A DNA stretch of 64,000 bases from an uncultured Pelagibacteraceae bacterium (GCA_902589315.1 CACISK010000005.1:1-64000); one strand, 5' to 3'. Shown: positions 42,804 through 56,105, counted from the first letter of the stretch. Program-made: numbers and translations. Notes: generated from the letters alone by a model not told the origin.

Positions 42804-43313
42804 ATGATGAATAAAGAGCAAAAAAAACAGTACATATCCGATATGACAAATCAGTTTGAAAAATCTGAGGCTGTTATAGTTACTCATTATCAAGGCTTAA
42901 CGATGAATCAACTTGATGACTTAAGAGCTAAAATGAGAGAGCATGGTATAAAATTTAAAATTACAAATAATAGAATAACTAAATTAGCTTTAGAAAAAAC
43001 AAGATGTAAAGATCTTTCATACTTGTTTTCTGGTCCTACTGCCGTAGCTTTGTCTGAAGATGCTATAACTTCTGCAAAAATTCTAACAAATTTTTCTAAA
43101 GAAAATGAAAACCTAAAGATTCTTGGAGGAATCATGGGATCTGACATTTTAGATGTTGCTGGCGTCAAAAATGTAGCTACTTTACCTTCACTAGATGAGG
43201 CCAGGGCAAAAATAGTAGGAATATTAAGGTCTCCAGCACAAAAAATAGCAAGTATTTTACTTGCGCCGGCGTCAAAAATCGCTATTTTAGCGCTCGAAAA
43301 ATCAAAAAAATAA
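42804..43313 (+). CDS. rplJ: 50S ribosomal protein L10
   Basis: A 169-residue L10, the stalk protein that binds L7/L12 dimers through its C-terminal helix. The N-terminal domain shows SEAVIVTHYQGLT and the RAKMREHGIKFKITNN segment. Two in-frame ATGs (42804 and 42807) open the gene; the choice is uncertain by one residue. Confidence 0.97.
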   Translation: MMNKEQKKQYISDMTNQFEKSEAVIVTHYQGLTMNQLDDLRAKMREHGIKFKITNNRITKLALEKTRCKDLSYLFSGPTAVALSEDAITSAKILTNFSKENENLKILGGIMGSDILDVAGVKNVATLPSLDEARAKIVGILRSPAQKIASILLAPASKIAILALEKSKK

Positions 43314-43331
43314 CCAGGGACAAGAATTACT

Positions 43332-43703
43332 ATGGCTGACTTAAATAAAATTATAGAAGACTTATCAAGTTTAACTGTTGTAGAAGCAGCTGAACTTTCA
43401 AAACAACTAGAGGAAAAATGGGGTGTAACAGCAGCAGCAGCAGTAGCCGCAGCACCAGCAGCAGCAGGCAGCGCAGCACCAGCTGAGGAAAAAGACGAAT
43501 TTACAATTATGTTAACTGCTGCAGGGGATAAAAAGATTAATGTTATAAAAGAGGTTAGAGCAATTACTGCTCTTGGTCTTAAAGAAGCAAAAGATTTAGT
43601 TGAAGGAGCACCTAAAGAAGTCAAAACAGGTGTTAATAAAAAAGAAGCAGAAGAGATTAAGCAAAAACTTGAAGCAGCTGGCGCAAAAGTAGAATTAAAA
43701 TAA
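43332..43703 (+). CDS. rplL: 50S ribosomal protein L7/L12
   Basis: A 123-residue stalk protein that recruits elongation factors. The N-terminal dimerisation helix is followed by an alanine-rich hinge near residues 36-55 and the globular domain with [20 protein letters not shown]. Preceded by AGGGA 13 bases upstream of the ATG. Confidence 0.98.
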   Translation: MADLNKIIEDLSSLTVVEAAELSKQLEEKWGVTAAAAVAAAPAAAGSAAPAEEKDEFTIMLTAAGDKKINVIKEVRAITALGLKEAKDLVEGAPKEVKTGVNKKEAEEIKQKLEAAGAKVELK

Positions 43704-43720
43704 ATTAAATAGGATTTTTT

Positions 43721-43744
43721 ACTGGTTAGGTTATTTTAATCAGT
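43721..43744 (+). other. Possible hairpin in the rplL-rpoB spacer
   Basis: ACTGGTT (43721-43727) can pair with AATCAGT (43738-43744) across a 10-base loop, with one G-U pair. The 48-base spacer is the longest gap between nusG and rpoC. In E. coli this gap has an RNA processing and attenuation site, so a similar role is possible but unproven. Confidence 0.3.
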
Positions 43745-43751
43745 TGTTGGG

Positions 43752-46700
43752 ATGCAATTATCTTTTACAGAAAAGAAAAATATTAGAAAAAGTTTTGGTA
43801 AGCTAAAAGAAAGTTTATCTATACCAAACTTGATAGAAGTACAGAAAAATTCATATAAAGAATTAACTGAATTTAGACAGGATGTAGAACAACATCTTGT
43901 GAAAGGTTTTGATAGAGTTTTTAAAAGTATTTTTCCTATCGAGGATTTAAATGATAAAGCAACATTAGAATATGTTTCTTATAAGCTAGAGAAACCAAAA
44001 TTTGATGTCGAAGAATGCATTTCTAGAGGCTTAACTTATTCAGCTGCACTAAAATGTACATTAAGACTAGTAGTTTACGAAATAGACCAAGAAAATAATA
44101 CTAAAGACATTTTATCTGCAAAAGAACAAGAAGTTTATATGGGTGAAGTTCCAATGATGACAAATAGTGGAACATTTATAACAAATGGAGTTCAAAGAGT
44201 TGTTGTTAATCAAATGCATAGAAGCCCAGGAGTATTTTTTGATCATGATAAAGGCAAATCACATGCAAGTGGAAAATTGCTATTTAACTGTAGAGTTATA
44301 CCTAATAGGGGATCATGGTTAGATTTTGAATTTGATGTAAAAGATTTATTATATTTTAGAATAGATAGAAAAAAGAAAATTCTTGTTTCTACTTTGCTAC
44401 AAGCACTAGGTTTTTCTAAAAATGATATTGTTGATGAGTTTTATCAAAAAGAAACTTTAAGTTACGACAAGAATTTAAATAAATGGAAAACTAAATTTGA
44501 TCCTGAAAATTATAAAGCTAAGAATTTTTCTGAAGAAGTAATAGATGCAAAAAATAATAAAGTTGTAGTTAAATCAGGTGAAAAAATAAATTTTTTAACA
44601 GCAAAAAAACTTTCTAATGATGGTTTGAAGGAAATTTTTGTATCAAGCGAATCTTTGTACGGTAAGTTTTTACATAGAGATATCAAGATAGGTGAAGATA
44701 TTTTTAAAATAGGTACAGAATTAAACGAGACTATTATTACTAAAATTGTTGAAGCCGATATTAAAACATTAGATATATCTCGAACAAATTCAATAAATAA
44801 AGGACCTTACTTATTATTGAGTATTTTTAATGATAAAAATGAAAACAAAAACGATGCTATCACAGAAATATATAAAGTTTTAAGACCAGGAGAACCTCCA
44901 ACAATTGAAATAGCAACTCAAATATTCAATAACTTATTTTTTAGTTCTGATAGGTATGACTTGTCAGATGTTGGAAGAGTAAAAATGAACTCAAGATTAG
45001 AATTAGAATGTTCTGATAAAATCACAATTCTCAGAAATGACGACATATTAGCGATTATTCAAAAAATGTTGGATTTAAGAGATGGCAAAGATGATGTAGA
45101 CGATATAGATCATTTAGGAAATAGAAGAGTAAGATCTGTTGGTGAGCTTGTTGAAAATCAAGCACGTATTGGTGTTTATAGAATGGAGAGAGCTATTAAA
45201 GAAAAGATGACAACATTGGATGTAGAGTCAGCTATGCCACAAGATCTTATTAATGCAAAACCTCTTACAATTTCACTTAAAGATTTTTTCGCAACTTCTC
45301 AATTATCTCAGTTTATGGATCAAACAAATCCACTATCAGAAATTACACACAAAAGAAGAGTTTCAGCTTTAGGACCTGGTGGTTTAACTAGAGAACGTGC
45401 TGGATTTGAAGTTAGAGACGTCCATCCAACTCACTATGGAAGAATTTGTCCTATAGAGACACCCGAGGGACCGAATATTGGTCTAATTAATAGTCTTTCA
45501 ACATACTCTAAAATTAATAAGTATGGTTTTATTGAAAGTCCTTATAAAATAGTAAAAGATGGCAAGGTTCAGAGTAACATTGAATATCTTTCAGCAATGG
45601 AAGAAACTAAATTTACAATTGCCCAAGCAAACTCATTAATTGATAAAAATGGAAAGTTTACTGAAGAACTAGTTTCTTGTAGACAAAATTTAAATTTTAT
45701 TTTAGCTAAACCTGAAAATATAGATTATATAGACGTTTCACCTAAGCAACTTGTTTCAGTTGCAGCTTCTTTAATACCTTTTTTAGAAAATGATGATGCG
45801 AATAGAGCTTTAATGGGATCAAATATGATGAGACAGGCTGTTCCTTTGCTTAAACCTGAGGCACCATTAGTAGGCACAGGCATTGAAAGTGATGTAGCAT
45901 TAGATTCAGGTGTAACAATTGTTGCGAAAAGAGATGGTGTTGTTGATAAAATAGATGGTAAAAGAATAGTCATTAAAGCTTCTAGTGAAAAAGATTATTC
46001 TAAGTCAGGTGTAGACATTTATAATCTGCAAAAATTTAAGAGATCTAATCAGAATACATGTATAAATCAAAAACCATTAGTTAGAGTAGGTGATAAAGTC
46101 AAACCAGGAGACATTATAGCAGATGGTCCTTCCACTAAAGTTGGTGAATTAGCTTTGGGTAAAAATGTAACGGTGGCTTTTATGCCATGGCAAGGTTACA
46201 ATTTTGAGGACTCTATACTTATTTCAGAGAGGTGTGTAACAGATGATGTTTTCACTTCTATTCATATAGAGGAATATGAAATAATGGCAAGAGACACTAA
46301 ACTTGGTGAGGAGGATATTACCAGAGATATACCAAATGTTAATGAAGAAACTTTAAAAAATCTTGATGAGTCTGGTATAGTTTACATTGGAGCAGAGGTT
46401 AAACCTGGAGATATTCTTGTTGGTAAAGTTACTCCAAAAGGTGATACTGCATCTGGTCCAGAGGAAAAATTATTAAGATCAATTTTCGGTGAAAAAGCTA
46501 TAGATGTTACTGACACTTCACTAAAAATGCCTAGTGGAAGTGGCGGTATTGTTGTTGATGTAAGAGTATTTAATAGACATGGTATTGATAAAGACGAAAG
46601 ATCTATAACTATAGAGAGAGCTGAAATAGAAAGTGTCCAGGAGGATAAAAAGGTAGAAGAGGAAATATTGGAGAGAAGTGTAAAACAGAGTCTCTCATCT

Positions 46701-47834
46701 ATACTTAATGGTATTAAGACTAATAAAAAAATTAAAGATGTTGAGGCAAATACAACTTTATCAGATAATTTAATCAATAATCTTCCTATTTCAGATCTTT
46801 TCAAAATTTCAGTTGAAGATCAGGCGAAGCAATCTTCATTGTCTCAAATCAGAGATCAATTTAATAGTGCAAAACAAGATATCCAAGATAGATTTGAGGA
46901 TAAGGTTTTAAAAATTAGGCAAGGTGATGATCTATTACCAAGTGTTATGAAAATGGTAAAAGTCTTTGTTGCAATTAAGAGAAGATTAAGACCAGGGGAT
47001 AAGATGTCAGGAAGGCATGGTAATAAAGGTGTAGTAAGTAAAATAGTTCCAGTAGAAGATATGCCTTATAGAGAAAATGGAAAGCCGGTAGATATAGTGC
47101 TTAATCCATTAGGCGTACCAAGTAGGATGAATGTAGGTCAAATATTAGAAACGCATCTTGGCTGGTCATGTACAGAGTTAGGTGAGAAGTTAAACCAATT
47201 AGTAAACGAAAATCAAAAAAAGATTGAAAAAACTGAAAAAATTAAGACTTTTTTAAAAAAAGTTTATGGGAATGAAATTTATGATGAAGATATCGAAAAA
47301 TTGAATTCTTCAGAATTTGAAGATTTATGTTCAAATATAAGACATGGTGTGCCTATAGCGACCCCCGTATTTGACGGTGCAAAAGAAAAAGATGTAACAA
47401 AAATGTTAGAGTTGGCTGATTTACCAAACTCAGGTCAAACGACACTATGGGATGGTAGAACAGGTGAAAAATTTGATAGACCTGTAACAGTTGGTACAAT
47501 TTACATGCTAAAACTACATCACTTAGTTGAAGACAAAATTCACGCAAGATCTACGGGTCCATACAGTTTAGTCACCCAACAACCCCTTGGTGGAAAAGCT
47601 CAATTAGGAGGTCAAAGATTTGGTGAGATGGAAGTTTGGGCATTAGAGGCTTATGGTGCATCTTATACGCTTCAAGAAATCCTAACTGTAAAATCAGATG
47701 ATGTCGCGGGTAGAGTAAAGGTTTACGAAACAATTGTTAAAGGTGAAGAAAATTTTGAATCTGGTATTCCAGAGTCATTTAATGTATTGGTAAAAGAAAT
47801 CAAATCACTAGCATTGAATGTGGAGTTAAATTAA
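43752..47834 (+). CDS. rpoB: DNA-directed RNA polymerase subunit beta
   Basis: A full-length 1360-residue beta subunit. The rifampicin-binding stretch [20 protein letters not shown] is near residue 517, with [20 protein letters not shown] after it, and the C-terminal [18 protein letters not shown] near 1290 completes the active-site side. Followed directly by rpoC with no spacer. Confidence 0.99.
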   Translation: MQLSFTEKKNIRKSFGKLKESLSIPNLIEVQKNSYKELTEFRQDVEQHLVKGFDRVFKSIFPIEDLNDKATLEYVSYKLEKPKFDVEECISRGLTYSAALKCTLRLVVYEIDQENNTKDILSAKEQEVYMGEVPMMTNSGTFITNGVQRVVVNQMHRSPGVFFDHDKGKSHASGKLLFNCRVIPNRGSWLDFEFDVKDLLYFRIDRKKKILVSTLLQALGFSKNDIVDEFYQKETLSYDKNLNKWKTKFDPENYKAKNFSEEVIDAKNNKVVVKSGEKINFLTAKKLSNDGLKEIFVSSESLYGKFLHRDIKIGEDIFKIGTELNETIITKIVEADIKTLDISRTNSINKGPYLLLSIFNDKNENKNDAITEIYKVLRPGEPPTIEIATQIFNNLFFSSDRYDLSDVGRVKMNSRLELECSDKITILRNDDILAIIQKMLDLRDGKDDVDDIDHLGNRRVRSVGELVENQARIGVYRMERAIKEKMTTLDVESAMPQDLINAKPLTISLKDFFATSQLSQFMDQTNPLSEITHKRRVSALGPGGLTRERAGFEVRDVHPTHYGRICPIETPEGPNIGLINSLSTYSKINKYGFIESPYKIVKDGKVQSNIEYLSAMEETKFTIAQANSLIDKNGKFTEELVSCRQNLNFILAKPENIDYIDVSPKQLVSVAASLIPFLENDDANRALMGSNMMRQAVPLLKPEAPLVGTGIESDVALDSGVTIVAKRDGVVDKIDGKRIVIKASSEKDYSKSGVDIYNLQKFKRSNQNTCINQKPLVRVGDKVKPGDIIADGPSTKVGELALGKNVTVAFMPWQGYNFEDSILISERCVTDDVFTSIHIEEYEIMARDTKLGEEDITRDIPNVNEETLKNLDESGIVYIGAEVKPGDILVGKVTPKGDTASGPEEKLLRSIFGEKAIDVTDTSLKMPSGSGGIVVDVRVFNRHGIDKDERSITIERAEIESVQEDKKVEEEILERSVKQSLSSILNGIKTNKKIKDVEANTTLSDNLINNLPISDLFKISVEDQAKQSSLSQIRDQFNSAKQDIQDRFEDKVLKIRQGDDLLPSVMKMVKVFVAIKRRLRPGDKMSGRHGNKGVVSKIVPVEDMPYRENGKPVDIVLNPLGVPSRMNVGQILETHLGWSCTELGEKLNQLVNENQKKIEKTEKIKTFLKKVYGNEIYDEDIEKLNSSEFEDLCSNIRHGVPIATPVFDGAKEKDVTKMLELADLPNSGQTTLWDGRTGEKFDRPVTVGTIYMLKLHHLVEDKIHARSTGPYSLVTQQPLGGKAQLGGQRFGEMEVWALEAYGASYTLQEILTVKSDDVAGRVKVYETIVKGEENFESGIPESFNVLVKEIKSLALNVELN

Positions 47835-50800
47835 ATGAGTAAAGAGTTAACAGATTTATTTAAATCTTCAGAAATATCAGAAGCACAAAATTTTAATAGC
47901 ATCAAAATCACTCTCGCAAGTCCTGAGAAAATTAAATCATGGACTTATGGAGAAATTAAAAAACCTGAAACAATAAATTATAGAACTTTTAGACCTGAAA
48001 AAGATGGTCTCTTTTGTGCAAGAATCTTTGGACCAATAAAAGATTATGAATGTCTTTGTGGTAAGTACAAAAGGATGAAATTCAGGGGTATTATATGTGA
48101 AAAATGTGGAGTTGAGGTAACAAAATCAAATGTGAGGCGTGAGAGAATGGGTCACATAAATTTAGCGACTCCAGTAGCTCATATATGGTTTCTTAAATCT
48201 TTACCAAGTAGAATATCACTTGCAATAGATATGAAGCTTAAAGAAGTAGAGAGAGTTCTATATTTTGAAAATTTCATAGTTATAGAGCCAGGCTTAACTG
48301 GTCTTAAGAAGAACCAACTCTTGGGAGAGGAAGAACTTATAAAATATCAAGATGAGTACGGAGAAGAGTCATTCACTGCAGGAATTGGAGCAGAAGCTAT
48401 ATTAGAAATACTTAAGTCAATTGATTTAGAGCATGAAAAAGAGGCTTTAATTAAATCAATTAAAGAAACTAAATCCAAAGTTTCAGAGGAAAGATCAATT
48501 AAAAGATTAAAATTAATTGAATCATTTATTGAAACTGGAAATAAACCAGAATGGATGATTTTAACAACAATTCCAGTAATTCCACCAGAGCTAAGACCAT
48601 TGGTCCCATTAGATGGAGGAAGATTTGCTACGTCTGATTTAAATGACTTATACAGAAGAGTTATAAATAGAAACAATCGTTTAAAAAGGTTAATGGATCT
48701 TAAAGCTCCAGATATTATTGTAAGAAATGAAAAAAGAATGCTTCAAGAGTCTGTAGATGCCTTGTTTGACAATGGTAGAAGAGGAAGGGTTATCACAGGA
48801 ACAGGTAAAAGACCTCTTAAATCTCTAGCAGAAATGCTAAAAGGTAAACAAGGAAGATTTAGACAAAATTTATTGGGTAAAAGAGTAGATTATTCTGGAA
48901 GATCAGTCATTGTAGTAGGACCAGACTTAAAATTACACGAATGTGGATTACCAAAGAAAATGGCTTTAGAATTATTTAAACCATTTTTATATGCAAGATT
49001 AAATAAACTTGGATTAGCTTCCACAATTAAGCAAGCCAAAAAACTTGTTGAAAGAGAAAGAAATGAAGTTTGGGATGCTTTAGAATTAATTGTTAGAGAA
49101 CATCCTGTTATATTAAATAGAGCTCCAACATTACATAGATTAGGTGTTCAAGCATTTGAACCAAAATTGATAGAAGGAAATGCAATCGAATTACATCCAC
49201 TTACTTGTGCTGCTTTTAATGCAGATTTTGATGGGGATCAGATGGCAGTTCATGTTCCATTGAGTTTAGAGGCACAATTAGAAGCTAGAGTTTTAATGAT
49301 GTCCACAAATAATATTCTAAGTCCATCAAATGGAAAACCTATAATTGTTCCAAGTCAGGATATGATTTTAGGAATTTACTATCTTTCTCAACCACCATAT
49401 CAAACTGACAGAGTTGAGGGCTACTTTGTAAACACCTCTGAGATTGAACATGCATTAGAAATTGGTCAAATAAAAGTTCATTCAAGAATTGTTTCTAGAT
49501 TTACAACAGTTGATGAAAAAGGTAATACTAAATATGAAAAACATATTAGTACAGCTGGAAGATTTTTATTAGCAAACTTAATTCCAAAAAATATAAATAA
49601 TAAATTTGCTCTTGTTGACAGATTACTACCAAAAAAAATAGTTTCTGAAGTCATTGACCATGTATTCAGATTCTCTGGTCAAAAAAGTACAGTAATATTT
49701 TGTGATAAATTAAAAGATCTTGGATTTAAACATGCATTTAAGGCTGGAATATCATTTGGTAAAGACGATCTAGTAATTCCAGATAACAAACAACAGTTAA
49801 TTGATGAAACAAAAAAATTAATATCGGATTATGAGAACCAATATTCAGAAGGATTAATAACTAGAGGTGAAAAATACAATAAAGTTATTGATGCATGGTC
49901 AAAATGTACAGATAAAGTAGCTTCTGAAATGATGAAAAGAATTTCTGCTACTGAAATAACAGAAGATGGGCTGAAAATTAATTCAGTATTTATGATGGCA
50001 GACAGTGGTGCAAGAGGATCTGCGGCTCAAATGAAGCAATTAGCTGGTATGAGAGGTTTAATAGCTAAACCATCTGGTGAAATTATTGAGTCACCAATAA
50101 CATCAAATTTTAAAGAAGGTTTAACTGCTCTAGAATATTTTAATTCAACACACGGAGCAAGAAAAGGACTAGCTGATACAGCATTGAAAACAGCAAGTTC
50201 TGGATATTTAACTAGAAGACTTTGTGATGTTGCGCAAGATTTAACGATAACTTCTTCTAAATGTACTGCCAAATGTGGCTCAATAAAACTTACGGAAGTT
50301 TTAGAAGGTGGAAACATAATGGTTAGTTTATCAGAACGGGCTCTTGGAAGAGTTGCTGCAAAAGATGTGAAAAATCCATTAACTGGAGACGTGTTAATCA
50401 AAAAAGATCAAATGATTGATGAAGCTGGATGTGAAAAAATAGATTCTGCAGGTGTAAAGAGCTTGAATGTTTATTCAGTAATGACGTGTGGAATGAAGGA
50501 AGGTGTTTGTGCAACTTCATATGGAAGAGATCTTTCAAGAGGAAAAATGGTTCATGTTGGAGAGGCAATTGGAATGATATCAGCACAATCAATTGGTGAA
50601 CCAGGAACTCAACTTACAATGAGAACTTTCCACGTAGGAGGAACAGCTTCAGTTAAACAAGACTCCCAAATAGTATCAAATAATGATGGTATATTAAAAA
50701 TTGTTAATACAAACTTATTAGTTGATTCAAAAAAGAACTTAATTGTAATGGGAAGAAATACTGAACTTTCTATTGAAGACGACAACGGACTTCAAGTGGC

Positions 50801-52001
50801 ATCATACAAAGTGCCATATGGATCAAAACTTTTCTTCGAAAATGGAGATAAAGTTAAAAGAGGATCTAAAATATGCGAGTGGGATCCATATACAACACCT
50901 GTTATAGCTGAAAAAGATGGAATAGCAAATTATGTAGATTTAATTGATGGTGTATCAATCGCAGAAACTACTGATGATGCAACAGGAATTTCTACCAAAG
51001 CTGTGGTTGATTGGAAAACCCAATCTAAGAATACTGATTTAAAACCAAGGATTACATTAAGAGATGCAAAAGGTAATGTTATAAAAAAAGCTGATGACAA
51101 TGAAGCAAGATACTACTTAGTACCAGATTCAATTTTATCTGTTAAAGATGGTCAAAAAATTTCAGCTGGAGATGTAATAGCTAGATTACCTAAAGAGACT
51201 ACAAAGACTAAAGATATTACTGGAGGTCTACCAAGAGTTGCTGAATTATTCGAAGCAAGAAAAGCAAAAGATAGTGCTATTATTGCTGAGAATGACGGTA
51301 AAGTAATATTTGGTAAAGAGGTAAGAGGTAAGCAGAGAGTAACAATAGAATCTGAAAATGGTGATACTTCAAGCTATTTAATTCCAAAAGGAAAACATAT
51401 TAATTTTAACCAAGGTGAAAAAATTAAAAAAGGTGAATATTTGTTAGATGGTCAACCCTTACCGCACGATATTCTTAGAATTCTAGGTATTGAAGAGTTG
51501 ACTGAATATTTCGTAAACCAGGTACAAGATGTTTATAGGTTACAAGGTGTAATAATAAATGATAAGCACATAGAAGTTATCTTAAGACAAATGTTGAAAA
51601 AAGTTGAAGTAAAAATCCAAGGAGATAGCACATATTTACCAGGTGAAATTGTTGATAGAATTAAATTTGAAAACACTAATGAACAACTTGTTAAAGACGG
51701 TAAAAACCCTGCTGTTGGAGACAGAGTTTTAATGGGGATAACTAAAGCTTCACTTCAAACAGAGTCATTTATTTCAGCTGCTTCTTTCCAAGAAACAACA
51801 AGAGTTTTAACAGATGCTGCCATTAAAGGTAAGGTTGATAAATTGTCAGGATTAAAAGAGAATGTTATTGTTGGAAGATTAGTACCAGCTGGAACAGGTT
51901 CTGTTAAAAATTTATGGAACAAAAAAGCTCGTTTAGATGATGAAAAATTTATTGCTGAGAACGAAAAGATTGAGCAAGCAGAAAGTCCCGTAAATCAATA
52001 A
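47835..52001 (+). CDS. rpoC: DNA-directed RNA polymerase subunit beta'
   Basis: A full-length 1388-residue beta' subunit. An N-terminal zinc-binding [20 protein letters not shown] is near residue 72, the catalytic Mg-binding [12 protein letters not shown] near 463, and the second zinc site cysteines ([21 protein letters not shown]) near 810-900. The bridge-helix and trigger-loop region MRTFHVGG is present. Last gene of the tuf-to-rpoC run. Confidence 0.99.
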   Translation: MSKELTDLFKSSEISEAQNFNSIKITLASPEKIKSWTYGEIKKPETINYRTFRPEKDGLFCARIFGPIKDYECLCGKYKRMKFRGIICEKCGVEVTKSNVRRERMGHINLATPVAHIWFLKSLPSRISLAIDMKLKEVERVLYFENFIVIEPGLTGLKKNQLLGEEELIKYQDEYGEESFTAGIGAEAILEILKSIDLEHEKEALIKSIKETKSKVSEERSIKRLKLIESFIETGNKPEWMILTTIPVIPPELRPLVPLDGGRFATSDLNDLYRRVINRNNRLKRLMDLKAPDIIVRNEKRMLQESVDALFDNGRRGRVITGTGKRPLKSLAEMLKGKQGRFRQNLLGKRVDYSGRSVIVVGPDLKLHECGLPKKMALELFKPFLYARLNKLGLASTIKQAKKLVERERNEVWDALELIVREHPVILNRAPTLHRLGVQAFEPKLIEGNAIELHPLTCAAFNADFDGDQMAVHVPLSLEAQLEARVLMMSTNNILSPSNGKPIIVPSQDMILGIYYLSQPPYQTDRVEGYFVNTSEIEHALEIGQIKVHSRIVSRFTTVDEKGNTKYEKHISTAGRFLLANLIPKNINNKFALVDRLLPKKIVSEVIDHVFRFSGQKSTVIFCDKLKDLGFKHAFKAGISFGKDDLVIPDNKQQLIDETKKLISDYENQYSEGLITRGEKYNKVIDAWSKCTDKVASEMMKRISATEITEDGLKINSVFMMADSGARGSAAQMKQLAGMRGLIAKPSGEIIESPITSNFKEGLTALEYFNSTHGARKGLADTALKTASSGYLTRRLCDVAQDLTITSSKCTAKCGSIKLTEVLEGGNIMVSLSERALGRVAAKDVKNPLTGDVLIKKDQMIDEAGCEKIDSAGVKSLNVYSVMTCGMKEGVCATSYGRDLSRGKMVHVGEAIGMISAQSIGEPGTQLTMRTFHVGGTASVKQDSQIVSNNDGILKIVNTNLLVDSKKNLIVMGRNTELSIEDDNGLQVASYKVPYGSKLFFENGDKVKRGSKICEWDPYTTPVIAEKDGIANYVDLIDGVSIAETTDDATGISTKAVVDWKTQSKNTDLKPRITLRDAKGNVIKKADDNEARYYLVPDSILSVKDGQKISAGDVIARLPKETTKTKDITGGLPRVAELFEARKAKDSAIIAENDGKVIFGKEVRGKQRVTIESENGDTSSYLIPKGKHINFNQGEKIKKGEYLLDGQPLPHDILRILGIEELTEYFVNQVQDVYRLQGVIINDKHIEVILRQMLKKVEVKIQGDSTYLPGEIVDRIKFENTNEQLVKDGKNPAVGDRVLMGITKASLQTESFISAASFQETTRVLTDAAIKGKVDKLSGLKENVIVGRLVPAGTGSVKNLWNKKARLDDEKFIAENEKIEQAESPVNQ

Positions 52002-52030
52002 AAAATCACACTTTTTCCTTGTCTTTTGAT

Positions 52031-52058
52031 TTGACAAATAGAATTTCTATAGTATTTT
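52031..52058 (+). promoter_or_regulatory. Promoter of the str/S10/spc ribosomal operon
   Basis: A consensus -35 TTGACA at 52031-52036 and a -10-like TATTTT at 52053-52058 with a 16-base spacer. This is the only perfect TTGACA noted in front of an operon here. Transcription would start near 52065, giving a leader of about 94 bases before rpsL. Confidence 0.65.
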
Positions 52059-52080
52059 GTGCGTGTTTTTGGTTGGAATG

Positions 52081-52128
52081 TAGTGTCTTGTGCACTAAAC
52101 GCTGCCACAAATAACCTGACAGTTATTT
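52081..52128 (+). promoter_or_regulatory. Two-hairpin leader upstream of rpsL
   Basis: TAGTG (52081-52085) pairs with CACTA (52093-52097), and AAATAAC (52109-52115) pairs perfectly with GTTATTT (52122-52128) across a 6-base loop. Both lie in the predicted 5' untranslated region. An autogenous control site for S7 or S12 is possible; no T tract follows, so it is not an intrinsic terminator. Confidence 0.4.
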
Positions 52129-52158
52129 CCTCTAAAATCAAATTTATATAAAATTTTT

Positions 52159-52530
52159 ATGCCAACAATTAACCAGTTATTAAGAAAAGGAAGAGAAAAA
52201 CAAATTGCTAGGAATAAAGTTCCAGCATTACAAAAACAACCTTTAAAAAGAGGAGTTTGTGTAAAAGTTTATACAACTACTCCAAAAAAACCAAACTCAG
52301 CTTTAAGAAAAGTAGCAAGAGTTAGATTATCAAATGGTTTTGAAGTTACAGCATATATACCAGGTGAAGGACATAATTTACAAGAACACTCGGTTGTTAT
52401 GATAAGAGGAGGGCGTGTTAAAGATTTACCTGGAGTTAGATATCATATACTACGAGGTAATTTAGATACTCAAGGAGTTGCAAATAGAAAACAGAGACGT
52501 TCTTTATATGGAACGAAAAAAGGTAAATAA
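52159..52530 (+). CDS. rpsL: 30S ribosomal protein S12
   Basis: A 123-residue S12 of the decoding centre. It shows [20 protein letters not shown] with the streptomycin-sensitivity lysines, and the second loop [13 protein letters not shown]. First gene of the str operon, 2 bp before rpsG. Confidence 0.98.
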   Translation: MPTINQLLRKGREKQIARNKVPALQKQPLKRGVCVKVYTTTPKKPNSALRKVARVRLSNGFEVTAYIPGEGHNLQEHSVVMIRGGRVKDLPGVRYHILRGNLDTQGVANRKQRRSLYGTKKGK

Positions 52531-52532
52531 AA

Positions 52533-53003
52533 ATGTCTAGAAAAAGAAAAGCTCCTAAAAAAATTCCAGTTGTGGACCCTAGATATAAATCAGTAATAAT
52601 CCCAAAGTTAATTAATTCAATAATGCTAGATGGCAAGAAAACTATTGCTGAAAAAATAGTTTATGACGCGATTGATAAAATTAAATTAAAATCAAAAGAT
52701 GAACCTTTAACCGTATTTAACGATGCGATAAATAATGTAAGACCTACAGTTGAAGTCAGATCAAGACGTGTAGGAGGTGCTACATATCAAGTTCCAGTAG
52801 AGGTTAAGGCTAAAAGATCACAAGCATTAGCATTAAGATGGATTATTGATGCATCAAGAAAAAGAAAAGATAAAAAAATGTCTGACAAATTATTTAACGA
52901 AATTTTTGATGCTTATCAAAAAAGAGGTTCGGCAATAAAAAAGAAAGAAGATACACACAAAATGGCAGAGTCAAATAAAGCTTTTGCTCATTTTAGATGG
53001 TAA
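52533..53003 (+). CDS. rpsG: 30S ribosomal protein S7
   Basis: A 156-residue S7 that organises the 3' major domain of 16S rRNA. The [21 protein letters not shown] segment near residue 70 is diagnostic. In other bacteria S7 is the translational regulator of this operon. The frame of fusA opens within its last codons. Confidence 0.98.
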   Translation: MSRKRKAPKKIPVVDPRYKSVIIPKLINSIMLDGKKTIAEKIVYDAIDKIKLKSKDEPLTVFNDAINNVRPTVEVRSRRVGGATYQVPVEVKAKRSQALALRWIIDASRKRKDKKMSDKLFNEIFDAYQKRGSAIKKKEDTHKMAESNKAFAHFRW

Positions 53004-53008
53004 ATAAT

Positions 53009-55084
53009 ATGGCAAAAACTCACGCACTAAATAAATATAGAAATATTGGTATCATGGCTCACATTGATGCTGGTAAAACTACAACTACAGAAAGAATTTT
53101 ATACTATACAGGTAAAAGTCATAAAATTGGTGAAGTGCATGATGGTGCAGCTACAATGGATTGGATGGAGCAAGAGCAGGAAAGAGGTATTACAATAACT
53201 TCAGCTGCAACCACTTGTTTTTGGAGAGAACATAGAATTAATATTATTGATACTCCAGGCCACGTTGATTTTACAATTGAAGTCGAACGATCTTTGAAAG
53301 TTTTAGATGGTGCTGTTGCAGTATTTGATGGCGTTGCTGGTGTTGAACCACAATCTGAAACAGTGTGGAGACAAGCTGATAAATATAAAGTTCCTAGGAT
53401 TTGTTTTGTAAATAAACTTGATAGAACTGGTGCAGATTTTTTCAGATGTGTAGATATGATTAAAGATAGACTTGGTGCTAAACCTTTAGTCATGCAAGTT
53501 CCAATTGGAATAGAAGCTTCATTACAGGGTGTCGTTGATTTAGTTAAAATGAAAGCAATTGTGTGGAAAAATGAAGATCTAGGAGCTGAATGGGAGGAAA
53601 AAGATATTCCAGGTGATCTAAAAGAAATATGTGACAAATACAGACAAGAATTGGTTGAAACTGCCGTTGAGCAAGATGAAAAATTAATGGAAGCATATTT
53701 AGGTGGTGAGGAAATAAAACAAGAAGATTTGATAAAATGTGTAAGAAAAGGATGCTTAAATTTTGAATTTGTTCCGGTTTTAACTGGTTCAGCTTTCAAA
53801 AATAAAGGTGTTCAACCATTATTAGATGCAGTTGTAGATTATTTACCAAGTCCAGAAGATCTTGGATCTATAATGGGAACAAAACCTGGATCAGATGAGG
53901 AAATAGAGATGAAGTTTGAGGATAGCGCTCCTTTTTCTGCTTTAGCTTTTAAAGTAGCAACTGATCCATTTGTTGGAAGTCTTACATTTATAAGAATTTA
54001 TTCAGGTACAGTTAAATCTGGAACTGGAGTTTATAATACATCTTCAAATAAAGAAGAAAGAGTTGGAAGAATGCTTCTAATGCATGCTAATTCAAGAGAA
54101 GATATCAAAGAAGCAAATGCGGGTGATATAGTAGCTCTTGCAGGTTTAAAAAATACAATAACTGGGCATACATTGGCAAATAAAGATACTCCAGTATTAC
54201 TTGAGCCAATGGAATTTCCAGATCCAGTTATAGAAATTGCAGTCGAGCCGAAATCAAAGGCAGATCAAGAGAAAATGGGTGAGGCATTGGGAAGATTAGC
54301 TAAAGAAGATCCATCATTTAGAGTTTCATCTGATGAAGAGTCAGGACAAACAATAATAAAAGGAATGGGTGAATTACATTTAGATATTATTGTTGATAGA
54401 ATGAAAAGAGAATTCAAAGTTGAGGCAAATGTAGGAGCTCCTCAAGTTGCTTACAGAGAAACAATATTAAGTGCTGCAGAGTTTGATTATACACACAAAA
54501 AACAAAGTGGTGGAGCTGGACAGTTTGCTAGAGTTAAATTATCTGTTGAACCATTAGAACCTGGTAAAGGTAGAGAAATTGAAAGCAAAATTAAAGGTGG
54601 TGCAATACCAAAAGAATTTATTCCAGGTGTAGAAAAAGGTGTAGAGACAATTGCTGACAGTGGAATATTAGCTGGATTTCCTTTAATTGATTATAAAGTT
54701 ACAATATTAGATGGTTTACACCATGATGTTGATTCTAGTGTATTAGCATTTGAGCTAGCTTCAAGACAGTGTTTTAAAGAAGCATGTAATCGAGGAACTT
54801 TAAAACTTTTAGAACCAGTCATGAGAGTAGAAGTAGTAACTCCTGAAGATTATATGGGTGATGTAATTGGCGATTTAAACAGTAGACGAGGTCAAATAAG
54901 TACTCAAGAGCAAAGAGGAAATGCAACAGTAATAACTGCTATGGTGCCATTAGCAAATATGTTTGGCTATATAAACAACTTAAGATCTATGTCACAAGGT
55001 AGAGCTCAGTACTCTATGTTTTTTGATCATTACGATAAGGTTCCACAAAATGTTCAAGATGAAGTAACCAAAAAGACAGGTTAA
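53009..55084 (+). CDS. fusA: Elongation factor G
   Basis: A 691-residue translocase GTPase from the ATG at 53009 (start [14 protein letters not shown]). An ATG 12 bases upstream is in frame but overlaps rpsG and gives an atypical N-terminus. Motifs: [12 protein letters not shown] near residue 18, DTPGHVDF near 83 and [10 protein letters not shown] near 136. Followed by rpsJ after 2 bp, with no tuf between. Confidence 0.98.
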   Translation: MAKTHALNKYRNIGIMAHIDAGKTTTTERILYYTGKSHKIGEVHDGAATMDWMEQEQERGITITSAATTCFWREHRINIIDTPGHVDFTIEVERSLKVLDGAVAVFDGVAGVEPQSETVWRQADKYKVPRICFVNKLDRTGADFFRCVDMIKDRLGAKPLVMQVPIGIEASLQGVVDLVKMKAIVWKNEDLGAEWEEKDIPGDLKEICDKYRQELVETAVEQDEKLMEAYLGGEEIKQEDLIKCVRKGCLNFEFVPVLTGSAFKNKGVQPLLDAVVDYLPSPEDLGSIMGTKPGSDEEIEMKFEDSAPFSALAFKVATDPFVGSLTFIRIYSGTVKSGTGVYNTSSNKEERVGRMLLMHANSREDIKEANAGDIVALAGLKNTITGHTLANKDTPVLLEPMEFPDPVIEIAVEPKSKADQEKMGEALGRLAKEDPSFRVSSDEESGQTIIKGMGELHLDIIVDRMKREFKVEANVGAPQVAYRETILSAAEFDYTHKKQSGGAGQFARVKLSVEPLEPGKGREIESKIKGGAIPKEFIPGVEKGVETIADSGILAGFPLIDYKVTILDGLHHDVDSSVLAFELASRQCFKEACNRGTLKLLEPVMRVEVVTPEDYMGDVIGDLNSRRGQISTQEQRGNATVITAMVPLANMFGYINNLRSMSQGRAQYSMFFDHYDKVPQNVQDEVTKKTG

Positions 55085-55086
55085 TT

Positions 55087-55395
55087 ATGGATAAACAAAA
55101 TATTAGAATAAAATTAAGAGCATACGACAACAAGGTTTTGGATCAATCAACGGAAGAAATCGTAAATACTGTTAAAAGAACTGGAGCTAATATTAAGGGA
55201 CCAATTCCTCTACCTACAAAAATAGAGAGATACACTGTTTTAAGATCACCTCATATAGATAAAAAAAGTAGAGAACAATTTGAAACGAGAACTCATAAGA
55301 GATTAATTGATATTATTGAACCTACACCAGCAACGGTAGAGGCGTTGATGAAACTTGATTTAGCGTCGGGAGTAGATGTGGAGATTAAGATATAA
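55087..55395 (+). CDS. rpsJ: 30S ribosomal protein S10
   Basis: A 102-residue S10, also the NusE antitermination factor. It shows [16 protein letters not shown] at the start and [16 protein letters not shown] in the middle. First gene of the S10 block but only 2 bp after fusA, so str and S10 appear fused into one operon. Confidence 0.98.
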   Translation: MDKQNIRIKLRAYDNKVLDQSTEEIVNTVKRTGANIKGPIPLPTKIERYTVLRSPHIDKKSREQFETRTHKRLIDIIEPTPATVEALMKLDLASGVDVEIKI

Positions 55396-56105
55396 TGGAC
55401 AATTTAGCATTAATTGGAAAAAAAATAGGAATGTCTAGAGAGTTTTTTAAAACTGGTCAGTCGGTTCCAGTTACTGTGTTAAAGATGGAAACTGGTAGAG
55501 TGATTAACATAATAAACAAAGAAAACCGTGGATATAGCGCAGTTCAAATAGGATTTGGTAAAATTAAAAACTCAAAATTAACCAAAGCTATGAAAGGTTA
55601 TTTTGCAAAAAAAAATACAGAGCCAAAAAAAACTCTTAAAGAGTTTAGGTTAGAAAATACTGAGAATTTCAAAGAAGGAAATGAAATTGGATTAGAAATA
55701 TTCGAAAATGTTAAGTTTGTTGATGTTAAATCTAAGACAATTGGTAAAGGTTTTGCAGGCGCAATGAAAAGACACAACTTTGGTGGCTTAAGAGCCACAC
55801 ATGGTGTCTCGATCTCTCACAGATCCCATGGTTCAACTGGACAAAGACAAGATCCAGGAAAAGTATTTAAAGGAAAAAAAATGGCTGGTCACATGGGGGA
55901 TAAAATACGATCTATTCAAAATATTGAGGTAATAAAAACAGATAGAGAAAATAATTTGTTATACTTGAAAGGCTCTATACCAGGATCAAAAAATACAGAA
56001 GTTTTAATTAGAAAATCCGTCAAAAATATTAATCGAATGTCATTAGATCAAAAAATAGAACAGATGGAAAAACAAAAAAAATCAGCTGATAAGAAGAAAA
56101 AATAA
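55395..56105 (+). CDS. rplC: 50S ribosomal protein L3
   Basis: A 236-residue L3, near the peptidyl transferase centre. The loop HRSHGSTGQRQDPGKVFKGK includes the conserved glutamine that is methylated in other bacteria. It is longer than the E. coli form (209) because of a lysine-rich C-terminal tail. Confidence 0.97.
   Translation: MDNLALIGKKIGMSREFFKTGQSVPVTVLKMETGRVINIINKENRGYSAVQIGFGKIKNSKLTKAMKGYFAKKNTEPKKTLKEFRLENTENFKEGNEIGLEIFENVKFVDVKSKTIGKGFAGAMKRHNFGGLRATHGVSISHRSHGSTGQRQDPGKVFKGKKMAGHMGDKIRSIQNIEVIKTDRENNLLYLKGSIPGSKNTEVLIRKSVKNINRMSLDQKIEQMEKQKKSADKKKK

Noticed and set aside
42908..43624. A 238-codon open frame on minus opposite rplJ and rplL
   Set aside because: It is a shadow of two certain ribosomal protein genes, alanine/serine-rich because of the complementary codons.
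53119..53799. A 226-codon open frame on minus inside fusA
   Set aside because: It lies fully inside an unambiguous EF-G gene and shows no domain pattern of its own.
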